Assembly (NCBI GenBank): GCA_964651045.1
Contig: CAZYVD010000086.1
Location: forward strand, 1 to 7,546
Origin: CAZYVD01 sp964651045
GTDB taxonomy: Bacteria; Zhuqueibacterota; QNDG01; DSAB01
DNA length: 7,546 nucleotides
Direction of reading: 5' to 3'
This document shows, piece by piece, positions 1 through 7,360 of this stretch. A program made the translations under genes and the position numbers. Each line of letters begins with the position of its first letter. Position 1 is the first letter of the stretch. The notes under the pieces were generated by a model. It saw nothing but the letters and a program-made list of their open reading frames with translations. It was not told the origin of the DNA and made no database searches.

Positions 1-267
1 TCTTACCATATCGATACAGATCATTAGCTCTTCGGCCAAATGAAAACTCTCGACCCTCTCGGTGTTGATTATTTGGAGACTTAATACCTTCACTTATCCC
101 TTCTGCCTGATACCTCCCTCCTCCTAACTTCACTCGATTCTTTACCTACTCAAGCGCAGGCTCGGTTACGGCCTTCTGGTTATGCTTTGACCATGGCTGA
201 CTTCAGCCGGCAAGAAACACCAAACCTTGCTTGGCAGACTCATTTTCTTACTCCTATCTTGTTGCTA
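1..267 (-). other. Unassigned segment downstream of the M28 gene; possible structured RNA or mobile-element fragment
   Basis: No convincing gene is visible here. The segment looks different from the intergenic DNA elsewhere in the window: it is richer in GC and its minus strand is purine-rich, with an SD-like run of G and A at about 111-124. On the minus strand it has a clean hairpin (arms GGCTG and CAGCC around an AAGT loop, 195-208) and a second possible stem pairing GCAAG (226-230) with CTTGC (209-213). A longer pairing of GGCAGAC (233-239) with GTCTGCC (274-280) would reach into the end of the M28 gene. Runs such as GGGATAAGTGAA and TATGG reminded me of group II intron domain I RNA. That is only a resemblance: I see no intron 5' end, no domain V and no reverse transcriptase. 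If it is such an element, the rest lies beyond the left edge. Confidence 0.25.
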
Positions 268-1722
268 TTATCTGTCTGCCCATTTAAAACCGGTTATAAA
301 AGCGAGACGCGCAATGTGAGACATTATATCTGGATTAATTCTGAAAATTGTGTCTCCAGTCTTATGATAGTACAGATGAGGCCCATTTGATACAAAGTAA
401 ACGCACGATGCACCCTTTAAAAAGAATGGTGCATAATCTGATGAACGGACTCCGATTCTCTTAATCTCTCTGGTTGCTCTTAAGATTTTAACAAATCTAT
501 CTGCATCGAGCAGAAGTTCTTTTAAATATGGTGAATTTGAGCTGTAGCCACAACTTACCCCCTCTCCCTCTCCTGTCATGTCAAAATTAAACATTGCATC
601 TATTCTCTTAAACTGCTTTGGAATATGGTCAACAAAATAGTCAGAGCCAAGAAGCCCCATCTCTTCACCCCCAAATAGGAGGAAGACAACAGACCGTTTT
701 GGCCTGTGTTTTGTTTTGCTGAAGGCTTCTGCAATCTCCAGCACAGTGGCACTTCCACTTGCATTGTCGTTTGCTCCTGCAAAAATCATATTCATGTGGG
801 GTCCGCAGTGGTCAAGATGACCTCCAAAAACAACACACTCTTTCCTTAACTCAGGATCAGATCCTTCTATATATCCGCCAACATTATAACCTATTCCCTC
901 TGGAAAATACCTACCACTAACCCTATACCTTATAACCGGACTCAATTCAAACGAAATGGGTCTTTTGTAGGTCTGGAGATCTCTTTTCAATTCAAGGCTG
1001 GTAACTCTCTTCTCGTTTAATAACACATCTGCCGTCTTGCTGCTTATTATTGCAGGCGTAAATCCCTCTATCCTTTCTCCATTTGGATTTGCCAGAGGCT
1101 CATCATAGATATAGAAAAGACCCAGTGCTCCCTTACTCTTTGCTACTTTCATTCTTTGCCTGTGTTCATCATGCCTTTTAAATGCAGGATCGCTCCTATC
1201 TGGCACGCCACGAAAACATAAAACAAACTTACCATTAACATCGATACCAGCATAGTCATCATAACCCAGCTCTGGTGCACTTATTCCCCATCCGACAAAT
1301 ACAATTCCTGCGGTGTTATCGCCACTATCTGAAAATAGAAGAGGGAGAAAATCTTCTCCAGCAATAAGCTCTATTTCTGTTTCTTTATTTTCATGAATCA
1401 GTGTCACAAACATCTCTGCACTATCTATCAGAGAGTATGGGGCCGGGAAGGGTTGAAGATAACCATATTCTTTAAACAGAGGTTTTATTCCCCACCGTTT
1501 AAACATGCCTGCCGCCCACTTTGCCGCAGAGGTGAATCCCTCATGCCCTGTAAAACGTCCCTTGAACGCAGGTGATGAAAGAGTCTTGCAGTAACCATAT
1601 ACATCTAATGGACTTATCGAATCGAATCCTCTCTTCAAATTACTGTCGAGCTGTTGAGCATTTAGAGAAATAACACAAAGTGTAATAGAATAGATGATCA
1701 GCAGTCTTTTCATTGGTCTCAT
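268..1722 (-). CDS. Secreted M28-family zinc metallopeptidase with PA-like insert
   Basis: Predicted exported aminopeptidase of the M28 (peptidase family M28, Q/S-type) group, which removes N-terminal residues from peptides using two zinc ions. The 484-residue protein starts with a signal peptide (about 1-22, basic MRPMKR then a hydrophobic stretch, likely cut after LNA). Residues about 135-235 look like a protease-associated (PA) domain, with VFVGWGISAPELGYDDYAG near 141-159. The catalytic domain spans about 270-484 and has every expected residue: H302 and D304 in GGHLDH, D319 in GANDNASG, the general base E353 and metal ligand E354 in FGGEEMGLLGS, D381 in NFDMTG, and H453 in YYHKTGD. The start at 1722 is supported by GGAGG six bases upstream; the Met at codon 4 is too far from it. 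The gene is the last of four on this strand, 132 bp after the YjiH-type gene. The natural peptidase substrate is unknown. It appears intact. Confidence 0.93.
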   Translation of the reverse strand: MRPMKRLLIIYSITLCVISLNAQQLDSNLKRGFDSISPLDVYGYCKTLSSPAFKGRFTGHEGFTSAAKWAAGMFKRWGIKPLFKEYGYLQPFPAPYSLIDSAEMFVTLIHENKETEIELIAGEDFLPLLFSDSGDNTAGIVFVGWGISAPELGYDDYAGIDVNGKFVLCFRGVPDRSDPAFKRHDEHRQRMKVAKSKGALGLFYIYDEPLANPNGERIEGFTPAIISSKTADVLLNEKRVTSLELKRDLQTYKRPISFELSPVIRYRVSGRYFPEGIGYNVGGYIEGSDPELRKECVVFGGHLDHCGPHMNMIFAGANDNASGSATVLEIAEAFSKTKHRPKRSVVFLLFGGEEMGLLGSDYFVDHIPKQFKRIDAMFNFDMTGEGEGVSCGYSSNSPYLKELLLDADRFVKILRATREIKRIGVRSSDYAPFFLKGASCVYFVSNGPHLYYHKTGDTIFRINPDIMSHIARLAFITGFKWADR

Positions 1723-1728
1723 AAAATA

Positions 1729-1733
1729 CCTCC
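1729..1733 (-). promoter_or_regulatory. Ribosome binding site of the M28 peptidase gene
   Basis: GGAGG on the minus strand, six bases before the ATG at 1722. It decides between the ATG at codon 1 and the in-frame ATG at codon 4, which would be 15 bases away. Confidence 0.85.
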
Positions 1734-1753
1734 ATTATTATTGGCAAGAAACC

Positions 1754-1783
1754 TTATAACGATACTTTTCACAGGCTTATCAA
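1754..1783 (-). promoter_or_regulatory. Candidate sigma70-type promoter, proximal, for the M28 gene
   Basis: On the minus strand TTGATA (1783-1778) is followed after 18 bases by TTATAA (1759-1754). Shifting one base gives TATAAG with a 19-base spacer. It lies about 30 bp before the M28 start codon, leaving a short leader. AT-rich DNA gives such matches by chance. Confidence 0.28.
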
Positions 1784-1801
1784 TATTTAAGATTAATAAA
1801 A

Positions 1802-1831
1802 ATTAGATATATTGCAAGCAGTTTTTATCAA
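1802..1831 (-). promoter_or_regulatory. Candidate sigma70-type promoter, distal, for the M28 gene
   Basis: On the minus strand TTGATA (1831-1826, five of six consensus bases) is followed after 18 bases by TCTAAT (1807-1802, five of six). It sits in the 132-bp gap and would give an M28 transcript with a leader of roughly 75 bases. The relatively long gap suggests M28 may have its own promoter as well as any readthrough from upstream. Confidence 0.33.
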
Positions 1832-1854
1832 TAATATATAACTACTCTTAACTG

Positions 1855-3171
1855 TTATAATATCAATATTGCAAACAGAGATGCAACCACAAGTGAAATC
1901 ACAGACCTTTCAAACCAGATCATAAGTATTTCAGGAATTGTTATGGGAATCTCTGTAGAGAGTATGCACGGAATAGAGGCTGAAAAAAAGAGTATGGAAG
2001 ATACTGACACGACAGAGACAACATATCTTGTAATCATAGAGGCTTGTGTCACAAAAAGTGGAGGAAGGAACATTTCAGATATTCCCAGACCAACCGCTTT
2101 TGCAGCAAGCATTGGTTCTGGCAGATTGAAAAGCCAAGTGATGGGGAAAAACAGATAACCTAAAAGGTTAAACAGAACAGTATATTTGGCCAACACTAAT
2201 CCTATTAGCCCGATAGACATTATGGATGGCAGGATGCCTGCCGTCATCTTAAAACCATCTCTGAGATTGCATGCAAGGTTTCGTCCAAATCCAGATGAGG
2301 AGGCTGCTGTTTTAATTCCTTCCTCCACAGCATGTTTCAAAAGAGAAGTTTCAGCTGCCACTTCTGGTCTTGGCTTCTTAACAATATATTCATCTCTCTT
2401 ATGCTTTAACGGATATAACCTGACCGTTACAGCAGTTACTAAAAATGTTGTAAAGAGTGTAGTGAAAAACAGTAGAGGCCACATATCCATTAAACCCGAT
2501 GTCCTTGCAACTATAATCATAAATGTAGCAGAAACAGTAGAAAATCCTGTTGCAATAATCGAGGCTTCTTTTATGGTATATTTCCCCTCCTTGAATACTC
2601 TGTTTGTAATCAAAAGTCCTATGGAATAACTTCCGACAAAAGAGGCCAGAGCATCTATTGCCGACCTTCCCGATGTTTTCCATATAGGCCTCATTATAGG
2701 CCGCATAAATACACCTATGAATTCAAGGAGACCATAATCGACAAGGAATGATAAAAATATCGACCCTACAGGCACAATTATTCCAACAGGGATCACAAGT
2801 TTTTCATATAGAAACAGTGACATATCTTCTTTAAGAAACCAGGAAGGGCCAAAACGAAAATAGTACATCAAAGAAGCAGCCACACCAACAATCTTTAAAA
2901 AGGAAAAGATCGTTGAGAAGCGATCCCTCCTCCATGATTTATCGATGAATGGAAAGACTGTACCAAGGATTATTACTATCAATGCATATAGAGAAGCAAG
3001 ACTATAAAAATTCGTTCTGATCGATGTAACAATGTGGTCAAGAGGAATTGTGGTTCTTTCTCCTATCCTCAAAGGGATAAAAAACATGAAAATACCAATC
3101 GAACTGAATAGAAACAGTTTGATAATGGGAACTTTCCTGCTACCTGTGTAAATATTATTTCTTTTCTGCAT
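1855..3171 (-). CDS. YjiH-type membrane protein with nucleoside-recognition (Gate) domain
   Basis: Integral membrane protein of 438 residues with about nine to eleven hydrophobic segments (approximately 16-36, 57-76, 86-105, 122-145, 170-190, 203-222, 230-250, 312-347, 356-375, 382-402, 412-437). The order and wording of segments recall the YjiH family and its Gate domain (Pfam Gate, also in SpmA/SpmB and nucleoside transporters): SFVGSYSIGLLITNRVF at 177-193, then ASIIATGFSTVSATFMIIVA at 203-222, and a late EMFLPPLFV at 366-374. The family is thought to move small solutes, but its substrate is not established. A charged loop at about 252-305 separates the two halves. The start must be this ATG, because an in-frame TGA lies six codons upstream with no usable start between. 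There is no Shine-Dalgarno sequence; the upstream bases are AATAACATCTACAAAC. The gene lies 46 bp after the DUF2207 gene, so readthrough or translational coupling is likely. Confidence 0.8.
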   Translation of the reverse strand: MQKRNNIYTGSRKVPIIKLFLFSSIGIFMFFIPLRIGERTTIPLDHIVTSIRTNFYSLASLYALIVIILGTVFPFIDKSWRRDRFSTIFSFLKIVGVAASLMYYFRFGPSWFLKEDMSLFLYEKLVIPVGIIVPVGSIFLSFLVDYGLLEFIGVFMRPIMRPIWKTSGRSAIDALASFVGSYSIGLLITNRVFKEGKYTIKEASIIATGFSTVSATFMIIVARTSGLMDMWPLLFFTTLFTTFLVTAVTVRLYPLKHKRDEYIVKKPRPEVAAETSLLKHAVEEGIKTAASSSGFGRNLACNLRDGFKMTAGILPSIMSIGLIGLVLAKYTVLFNLLGYLFFPITWLFNLPEPMLAAKAVGLGISEMFLPPLFVTQASMITRYVVSVVSVSSILFFSASIPCILSTEIPITIPEILMIWFERSVISLVVASLFAILIL

Positions 3172-3189
3172 GTTTGTAGATGTTATTCA

Positions 3190-3204
3190 ATCAACAAGGT
3201 TGAT
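3190..3204 (-). promoter_or_regulatory. Perfect hairpin just upstream of the YjiH-type gene
   Basis: ATCAAC and GTTGAT form a six-base-pair stem with a three-base loop, ending about 18 bases before the ATG at 3171. No U-run follows, so it is not a classic terminator. It shares three bases with the hairpin at 3202-3218, so both cannot form completely at once. Confidence 0.35.
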
Positions 3205-3218
3205 CTCGATGAGAGATC
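3202..3218 (-). promoter_or_regulatory. Perfect hairpin at the DUF2207 stop codon
   Basis: GATCTC and GAGATC form a six-base-pair stem around a five-base loop, starting at the last base of the DUF2207 stop codon. No U-run follows. It could protect a 3' end or take part in coupling to the downstream gene; the sequence alone does not tell. Confidence 0.35.
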
Positions 3219-5047
3219 TATCCTGCTCCCCCACCTCCGGTCGATGCGCCTCCGCCTCCCGATGTTGCTCCCCCTCCTGTACCGGATGCAGAACTCATAG
3301 CAGAGGTTGTCACTGCAACTGCCGCAGAAAACGATGCTGCAAAGGATGAAGGTGAAAAGGCTGCTCCAGGCGATCCATAACATACAAACCAGGGTATATA
3401 GTTCGAATATTTCTCAGGCGGAATCATTCCTGCAAGCTCATTATACACCTTCTTCCTGATTCCCAGAACAGGTCCATATACAAAATATTCATCTACATGA
3501 TTTAGTATTTCTGCCCTCTCATCAAATCTATATCTATACTTTAAAAGATAGGTTCTAAGGGCCTTCCACCTCCTTGCAAGAAGCTCTCCCTCGAGTGTTC
3601 TGTGTGATATTGAAATCGAAAGAATGAAAAGGATAATCGATGAGAACAAGAGAGCAAGACCCCATGGACCAAAAAATATGATTCCAGGTATGAAAAGGAT
3701 AAACAATGCTCCAGACATCCCCATGGAGTAGTACATACCCTTTATGCTCTGAATATCGAACCATGCCCGCTCCCTCCCCTCATCCTTAACCATCTTCTTC
3801 CACTCTTTGAAAAATTTCACAAATTTTGATCTACTTTTTTCTATACTCTTGATGTTGATACTATCCCTCCCACCTGCCAGATCGTTAAATAAAAACTCTA
3901 TCAACGCCTTCTCATATCCTTTCAAATCAGACATCATCTTCTTATACCTGCCACGATCAAGATCCCAAAAATATGAGCTGGCGGTAAATTTTCTCCCCAA
4001 AATCCCTCTTCTCTCTTCTTTCACCTCTCTAAGCGAAATTATTCCCTTTCTTGCAATATCCAGCATTGTAGAGACAAGTCCTCCACCATACACCTCTCTT
4101 CCATTCAGAAGATAGTCCACTAGCGCGGGCCTCATATCTGATGGAATAGAGGGCGACATCTTTGGCACAGAAGAACCACCAGAGGGCCTCTTCCCAAACC
4201 TTACAAAAATATATACCCATACAGCAAAACCTGTCAAGGTAGCCAGCACTGCAATCCATTTGCCAACCTCCCAACGCTTGATCCTCCTCTTCTCCTTCTC
4301 TATCATCTCTTTTCTTGTAAGGTTTGCCTTCTCTGCAAGTTCTGACTCCTCCTTCATGATTTTATCTTTCACTGCCATATTTTTTCTCACGGCTTCAGGG
4401 AAAAGAGATACTGGATAAATTGCCCTGATCTCAAAATAATCTCCAGCATCCACCTTTTTGCTCCATGCAACCACACTACCGTCATCTTCAATCCTCAATT
4501 CCATCCACAACGGGCCGTGTGGCCACGCCTTTACCACATCTTTTTTGATTGGTATAGGAGGTATCATTCTCACCTCAACATTCCAGTGTGGAACTTCCCA
4601 TTCACTGCTTATAAACTGAATATAAACAACTGCACAATCGTCATAACACACTACTGCATTTCGCGCAGTATATGTAATATCAAACCTCTTTGACTCATCA
4701 TTCGCCTTGAAAAACCAGCGCACCTCAATACGCCCATTGTCTCTGGTAACATTAAAGGTGCCTGGCTCCTTTGAATCGGAGAGGATATATTTGTATCCAT
4801 CCTCTGAGATCATGAAATTTTCGTAATGGATGGTTCCTGTGGCAGGAAAGGTTCTATAAGAATATGTGAAGTTCCCTTCGAATCTGTAGGTTCGTGATTC
4901 TGTTACTCTCATGCTGCCGTCCTTAAAGAGTTGGGCAATTAAATCAACACTGCTTATTGTATATGATCTACTTGCAAAAACAGGAAGTTGCGAGAAGAGT
5001 AGGAGTAATAGAACCTCTGCGGCTCTTCTATATTTTAATCCATACAT
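3218..5047 (-). CDS. DUF2207 domain-containing membrane protein with Gly-rich tail
   Basis: A 609-residue protein with the full DUF2207 family layout; the family's biochemical role is unknown. A signal peptide (about 1-26, LLLLLLFSQLPVFA, cut near FAS) leads into a beta-rich extracytoplasmic domain at about 28-215, including the early FKDGSMRVTESRTYRFEG. A charged, probably helical stretch (about 222-262) precedes one membrane span (264-284). A domain of likely cytoplasmic location follows (about 300-435, with TMLDIARKGIISLREV near 327-342). A pair of spans lies at about 440-459 and 462-481, then LEGELLARRWKALRTYL (485-501) and EYFVYGPVLGIRKKV (520-534), both typical of the family. The end is Ser/Ala-rich and then Gly-rich (586-609), as in many members. 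The start is supported by AGGAG six bases upstream of the ATG. It is 113 bp after the glycosidase-like gene and 46 bp before the YjiH-type gene. No defect is seen. Confidence 0.88.
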   Translation of the reverse strand: MYGLKYRRAAEVLLLLLFSQLPVFASRSYTISSVDLIAQLFKDGSMRVTESRTYRFEGNFTYSYRTFPATGTIHYENFMISEDGYKYILSDSKEPGTFNVTRDNGRIEVRWFFKANDESKRFDITYTARNAVVCYDDCAVVYIQFISSEWEVPHWNVEVRMIPPIPIKKDVVKAWPHGPLWMELRIEDDGSVVAWSKKVDAGDYFEIRAIYPVSLFPEAVRKNMAVKDKIMKEESELAEKANLTRKEMIEKEKRRIKRWEVGKWIAVLATLTGFAVWVYIFVRFGKRPSGGSSVPKMSPSIPSDMRPALVDYLLNGREVYGGGLVSTMLDIARKGIISLREVKEERRGILGRKFTASSYFWDLDRGRYKKMMSDLKGYEKALIEFLFNDLAGGRDSINIKSIEKSRSKFVKFFKEWKKMVKDEGRERAWFDIQSIKGMYYSMGMSGALFILFIPGIIFFGPWGLALLFSSIILFILSISISHRTLEGELLARRWKALRTYLLKYRYRFDERAEILNHVDEYFVYGPVLGIRKKVYNELAGMIPPEKYSNYIPWFVCYGSPGAAFSPSSFAASFSAAVAVTTSAMSSASGTGGGATSGGGGASTGGGGAG

Positions 5048-5053
5048 GGTGAT

Positions 5054-5058
5054 CTCCT
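5054..5058 (-). promoter_or_regulatory. Ribosome binding site of the DUF2207 gene
   Basis: AGGAG on the minus strand, six bases before the ATG at 5047, fixing the start of the signal peptide. Confidence 0.82.
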
Positions 5059-5090
5059 ATGCTGTTATCTTATATGTCAAGTTATTTTTA

Positions 5091-5118
5091 AATATATAGA
5101 ATGACTTCGATTCTTCAA
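5091..5118 (-). promoter_or_regulatory. Weak candidate promoter for the DUF2207 gene
   Basis: TTGAAG (5118-5113) and TATATT (5096-5091) are separated by 16 bases on the minus strand, about 45 bp before the start codon. A perfect TTGACA (5080-5075) lies closer, but its -10 would fall on the ribosome binding site, so it is not a credible -35. Readthrough from the upstream gene is equally possible. Confidence 0.2.
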
Positions 5119-5160
5119 GGCCTTGTAAGATGCTGGCTGTTTGCCCGATAACACATGTTT

Positions 5161-7356
5161 TTACTTAACTTCTCTCAGGCTGAATGTGCCATCCTCCTCT
5201 ATGATTTCTACGGGACTGTTCTCTCTCAGCCTCATAACCAACCTGCCCTGCCTTTTGATCTCTGCAGAAACAAATTTCCCATTCTTCAATATTGCAGACA
5301 CCCTGAATCCTCCCTCAACAGGAAGATCATAAAATTCCACATCCTTCCAAACAGAAGGCAGAGATGGGAATATTCGTATAGTATGATCATAAGATTGCAA
5401 CATCATTGTTATGGGTACAAGAATAAAAGAGCTGTATCCTGTTAAAAAATATGGATTCACCCGACGAACCTTTCCATCCCTTTCTTTGTAGACAACCTCA
5501 TACATTGCCGTTTTGCTCGGATCCAGATAACCTGTGCACAGATTGGACATTTCAAACGCCAAATCTCCACTACCAAAGAGTGCCTCTGTAAGTGCAAACC
5601 AGTTCATGATAAATGTTATCATCCCACTGCCACTGTTATCCCTTTCCCATGTTTTATCCAGTGTCCTCACAGCCTTCTTCCTATCGAGTGTTTTTATAGA
5701 TTCAAACAAAGGAAAACCAAGATAGATTGGTGCTCTTATTCCAAAATATCCCCCGCCCTTTCTCTTTTGTGTATCGTTTAGATATTCGAGATATAGAGAA
5801 TCATTCTGCGGAATATAAATATTATCACTAATCTTCCTCCACAGTCTGGCAAGTTCCAGATCCTTCCCCAATCGCTCAGCATACGATGCGGCCATGTTCA
5901 GATTCCATCTTGCTGTTAAAACACCATCAAGTACCGATCTTTCGAGTATATTCTCTGAGACCGAAAGAAGCGGAGGAAGATAATAGTACTTTTTTTCATC
6001 ATCCCACTTCAAAAGCGAACGCCACATCTCTGCTGTTCCTTTAAGCACAGGCCAGGTATACTTTTCGGTTAAATTGAGTTCAGGATAATATCTATCCACC
6101 AGATGAAATGTTGCAGAAGCAAATGCATCGACATGGCGCTGCCAGTCCCAGTGTGCGGTTCCAGCATAGGTGATATTGTATCCCTCTGCTGTCGACTCAT
6201 GCGGAAAGGCCATTGCCTCTGGATTATATTTTTTGATATATGTATGAGCTCCTCTGTCCTCACCTCTGTAGACTACGTGAACCCTTCCTTGTGGAAAAAG
6301 AATTTTCACATTCTTCTTCAGCGCTTCTGGTTTATACATCCATTTGAGCGACTTCAGTGATTTCTGGCTATCTCCAAGATAGGCAAAATCCCAGATTGCC
6401 CAGACCCCATGGCCATATGTAAAGTGATGCATATGCCAGTCAGGATCGGGAATAGAAAATTGAAGCTCTCCTGCGAGAAACTTATCGCTTCCAGCAGTCG
6501 CATATACTGTGTATATCGATCTGTAGAACAATCTTGCATACTCTCCATCCGGTATTATAACAGAAGCGATCCTTCTCCATTGATCATCCCATGCCTCTCT
6601 TTGAGACTTCACAAGATCATCAAGATTCAGCTTGATGTCAACCGTCCTGATCGACAGTTCATCATAATCCTCACTATCAAAGTGTGTGGTAACAGAATAG
6701 GCAAACACACCCTCTTCTTCAGGAGCCAGTGTGAAACTTAAAGAATCTCCATGTAGAAAGATCTCTCTATTTGCCTTCAGTGTCCAGCTCATCTTTGTAT
6801 ATGTTTGCTTTACATTTCCTGTGCCGTGAATCATATTTCTATCGACTCTTTTAATATCGAATCCATCAAAGGGAATCCTGATCGACCAGTTAGTAACTTT
6901 TTTTGATCTATTCCTAATTCCAATTACCAGTAGATGTCTTTTCTCTTTTGAAAAAAATATTTTAGTTGTATATCCATATTCTTTGCTGAAATTAACCTCT
7001 GTTGTACAGATCGAATTTCTGATATTCAGCTCACTCTTGAAATCGGCCTTTGAGTAGTCTAAATTCCTGAACTGGCTGCATGCAAACAGTGGCCCGTAGA
7101 GATCCATCCTTTCTTCAGAATTTTTCCATACATCTGCAAACCACAACCTTTTAAATCCAAGACCTCTTGTGTCTGCAAGACCTCCCATTTCACCATTACC
7201 CATAAGATATTCGATATCTGAGGAGCTGAAGCCCATTCGAACAAAATTGTACCTTTCCAGATCCATCTCATTTCTTATAATCTTAAATGAATTGGCACAT
7301 GACAAAAAGATCATGAAGATTGTTAAAATCTCTGCAACAGATGAATTCTTTCTCAT
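5161..7356 (-). CDS. Secreted GH65/GH95-like (clan GH-L) glycoside hydrolase-like protein
   Basis: A 731-residue exported protein resembling clan GH-L enzymes, which have a beta-sandwich, an (alpha/alpha)6 barrel and a small C-terminal sheet. A hydrophobic signal (about 10-21) ends in SCANS; cleavage there is likely, and Cys20 makes a lipoprotein possible although the lipobox is poor. GNGEMGGLADTRG (53-65) recalls the N-terminal motif of GH95. The barrel begins with AWDDQWRRI (255-263). GHGVWAIWD (315-323) matches the GH65 region holding the conserved Trp-Asp, FPHESTAEGY (384-393) the Glu-rich loop, and RWNLNMAASYAERLG (483-497) and DNIYIPQND (511-519) later helices. The end, IRIFPSLPSVWKDVEF (661-676), fits the C-terminal domain. 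The expected GPDEY general-acid motif is not conserved; E468 in SVSEN is the nearest candidate. The start at 7356 has GGAG five bases upstream. An upstream in-frame TTG at 7443 lacks one and would spoil the signal peptide. Substrate unknown. Confidence 0.75.
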   Translation of the reverse strand: MRKNSSVAEILTIFMIFLSCANSFKIIRNEMDLERYNFVRMGFSSSDIEYLMGNGEMGGLADTRGLGFKRLWFADVWKNSEERMDLYGPLFACSQFRNLDYSKADFKSELNIRNSICTTEVNFSKEYGYTTKIFFSKEKRHLLVIGIRNRSKKVTNWSIRIPFDGFDIKRVDRNMIHGTGNVKQTYTKMSWTLKANREIFLHGDSLSFTLAPEEEGVFAYSVTTHFDSEDYDELSIRTVDIKLNLDDLVKSQREAWDDQWRRIASVIIPDGEYARLFYRSIYTVYATAGSDKFLAGELQFSIPDPDWHMHHFTYGHGVWAIWDFAYLGDSQKSLKSLKWMYKPEALKKNVKILFPQGRVHVVYRGEDRGAHTYIKKYNPEAMAFPHESTAEGYNITYAGTAHWDWQRHVDAFASATFHLVDRYYPELNLTEKYTWPVLKGTAEMWRSLLKWDDEKKYYYLPPLLSVSENILERSVLDGVLTARWNLNMAASYAERLGKDLELARLWRKISDNIYIPQNDSLYLEYLNDTQKRKGGGYFGIRAPIYLGFPLFESIKTLDRKKAVRTLDKTWERDNSGSGMITFIMNWFALTEALFGSGDLAFEMSNLCTGYLDPSKTAMYEVVYKERDGKVRRVNPYFLTGYSSFILVPITMMLQSYDHTIRIFPSLPSVWKDVEFYDLPVEGGFRVSAILKNGKFVSAEIKRQGRLVMRLRENSPVEIIEEDGTFSLREVK

Positions 7357-7360
7357 TACA

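Noticed and set aside
1..93. Open frame on the minus strand from a GTG at 93 to the left edge (31 codons), with AAGGG a few bases upstream
   Set aside because: An open frame of this length is expected by chance in roughly a fifth of cases, an in-frame TAA immediately precedes the GTG, and I recognise no family. It would need the sequence to the left.
187..390. Plus-strand frame of 67 codons across the end of the M28 gene
   Set aside because: It overlaps the C-terminal coding region of M28 on the other strand, has no ribosome binding site, and shows no family features.
1802..1854. Possible terminator after the YjiH-type gene: ATATATT and AATATAT arms followed by CTAATTTTT
   Set aside because: The stem is entirely A/T with a 19-base loop, so it should be unstable. 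It is more likely AT-rich promoter DNA.
2186..2629. Plus-strand frame of 147 codons inside the YjiH-type gene
   Set aside because: It is antisense to well-conserved membrane segments, and long opposite frames are common there because of biased codons.
3218..3300. Repeat-like DNA encoding the Gly-rich tail, considered as a tandem repeat element
   Set aside because: It is simple low-complexity coding sequence typical of the C-terminus of DUF2207 proteins.
5075..5080. Perfect TTGACA upstream of the DUF2207 gene
   Set aside because: A -10 at normal spacing would fall on the ribosome binding site, where the sequence is GGAGAT.
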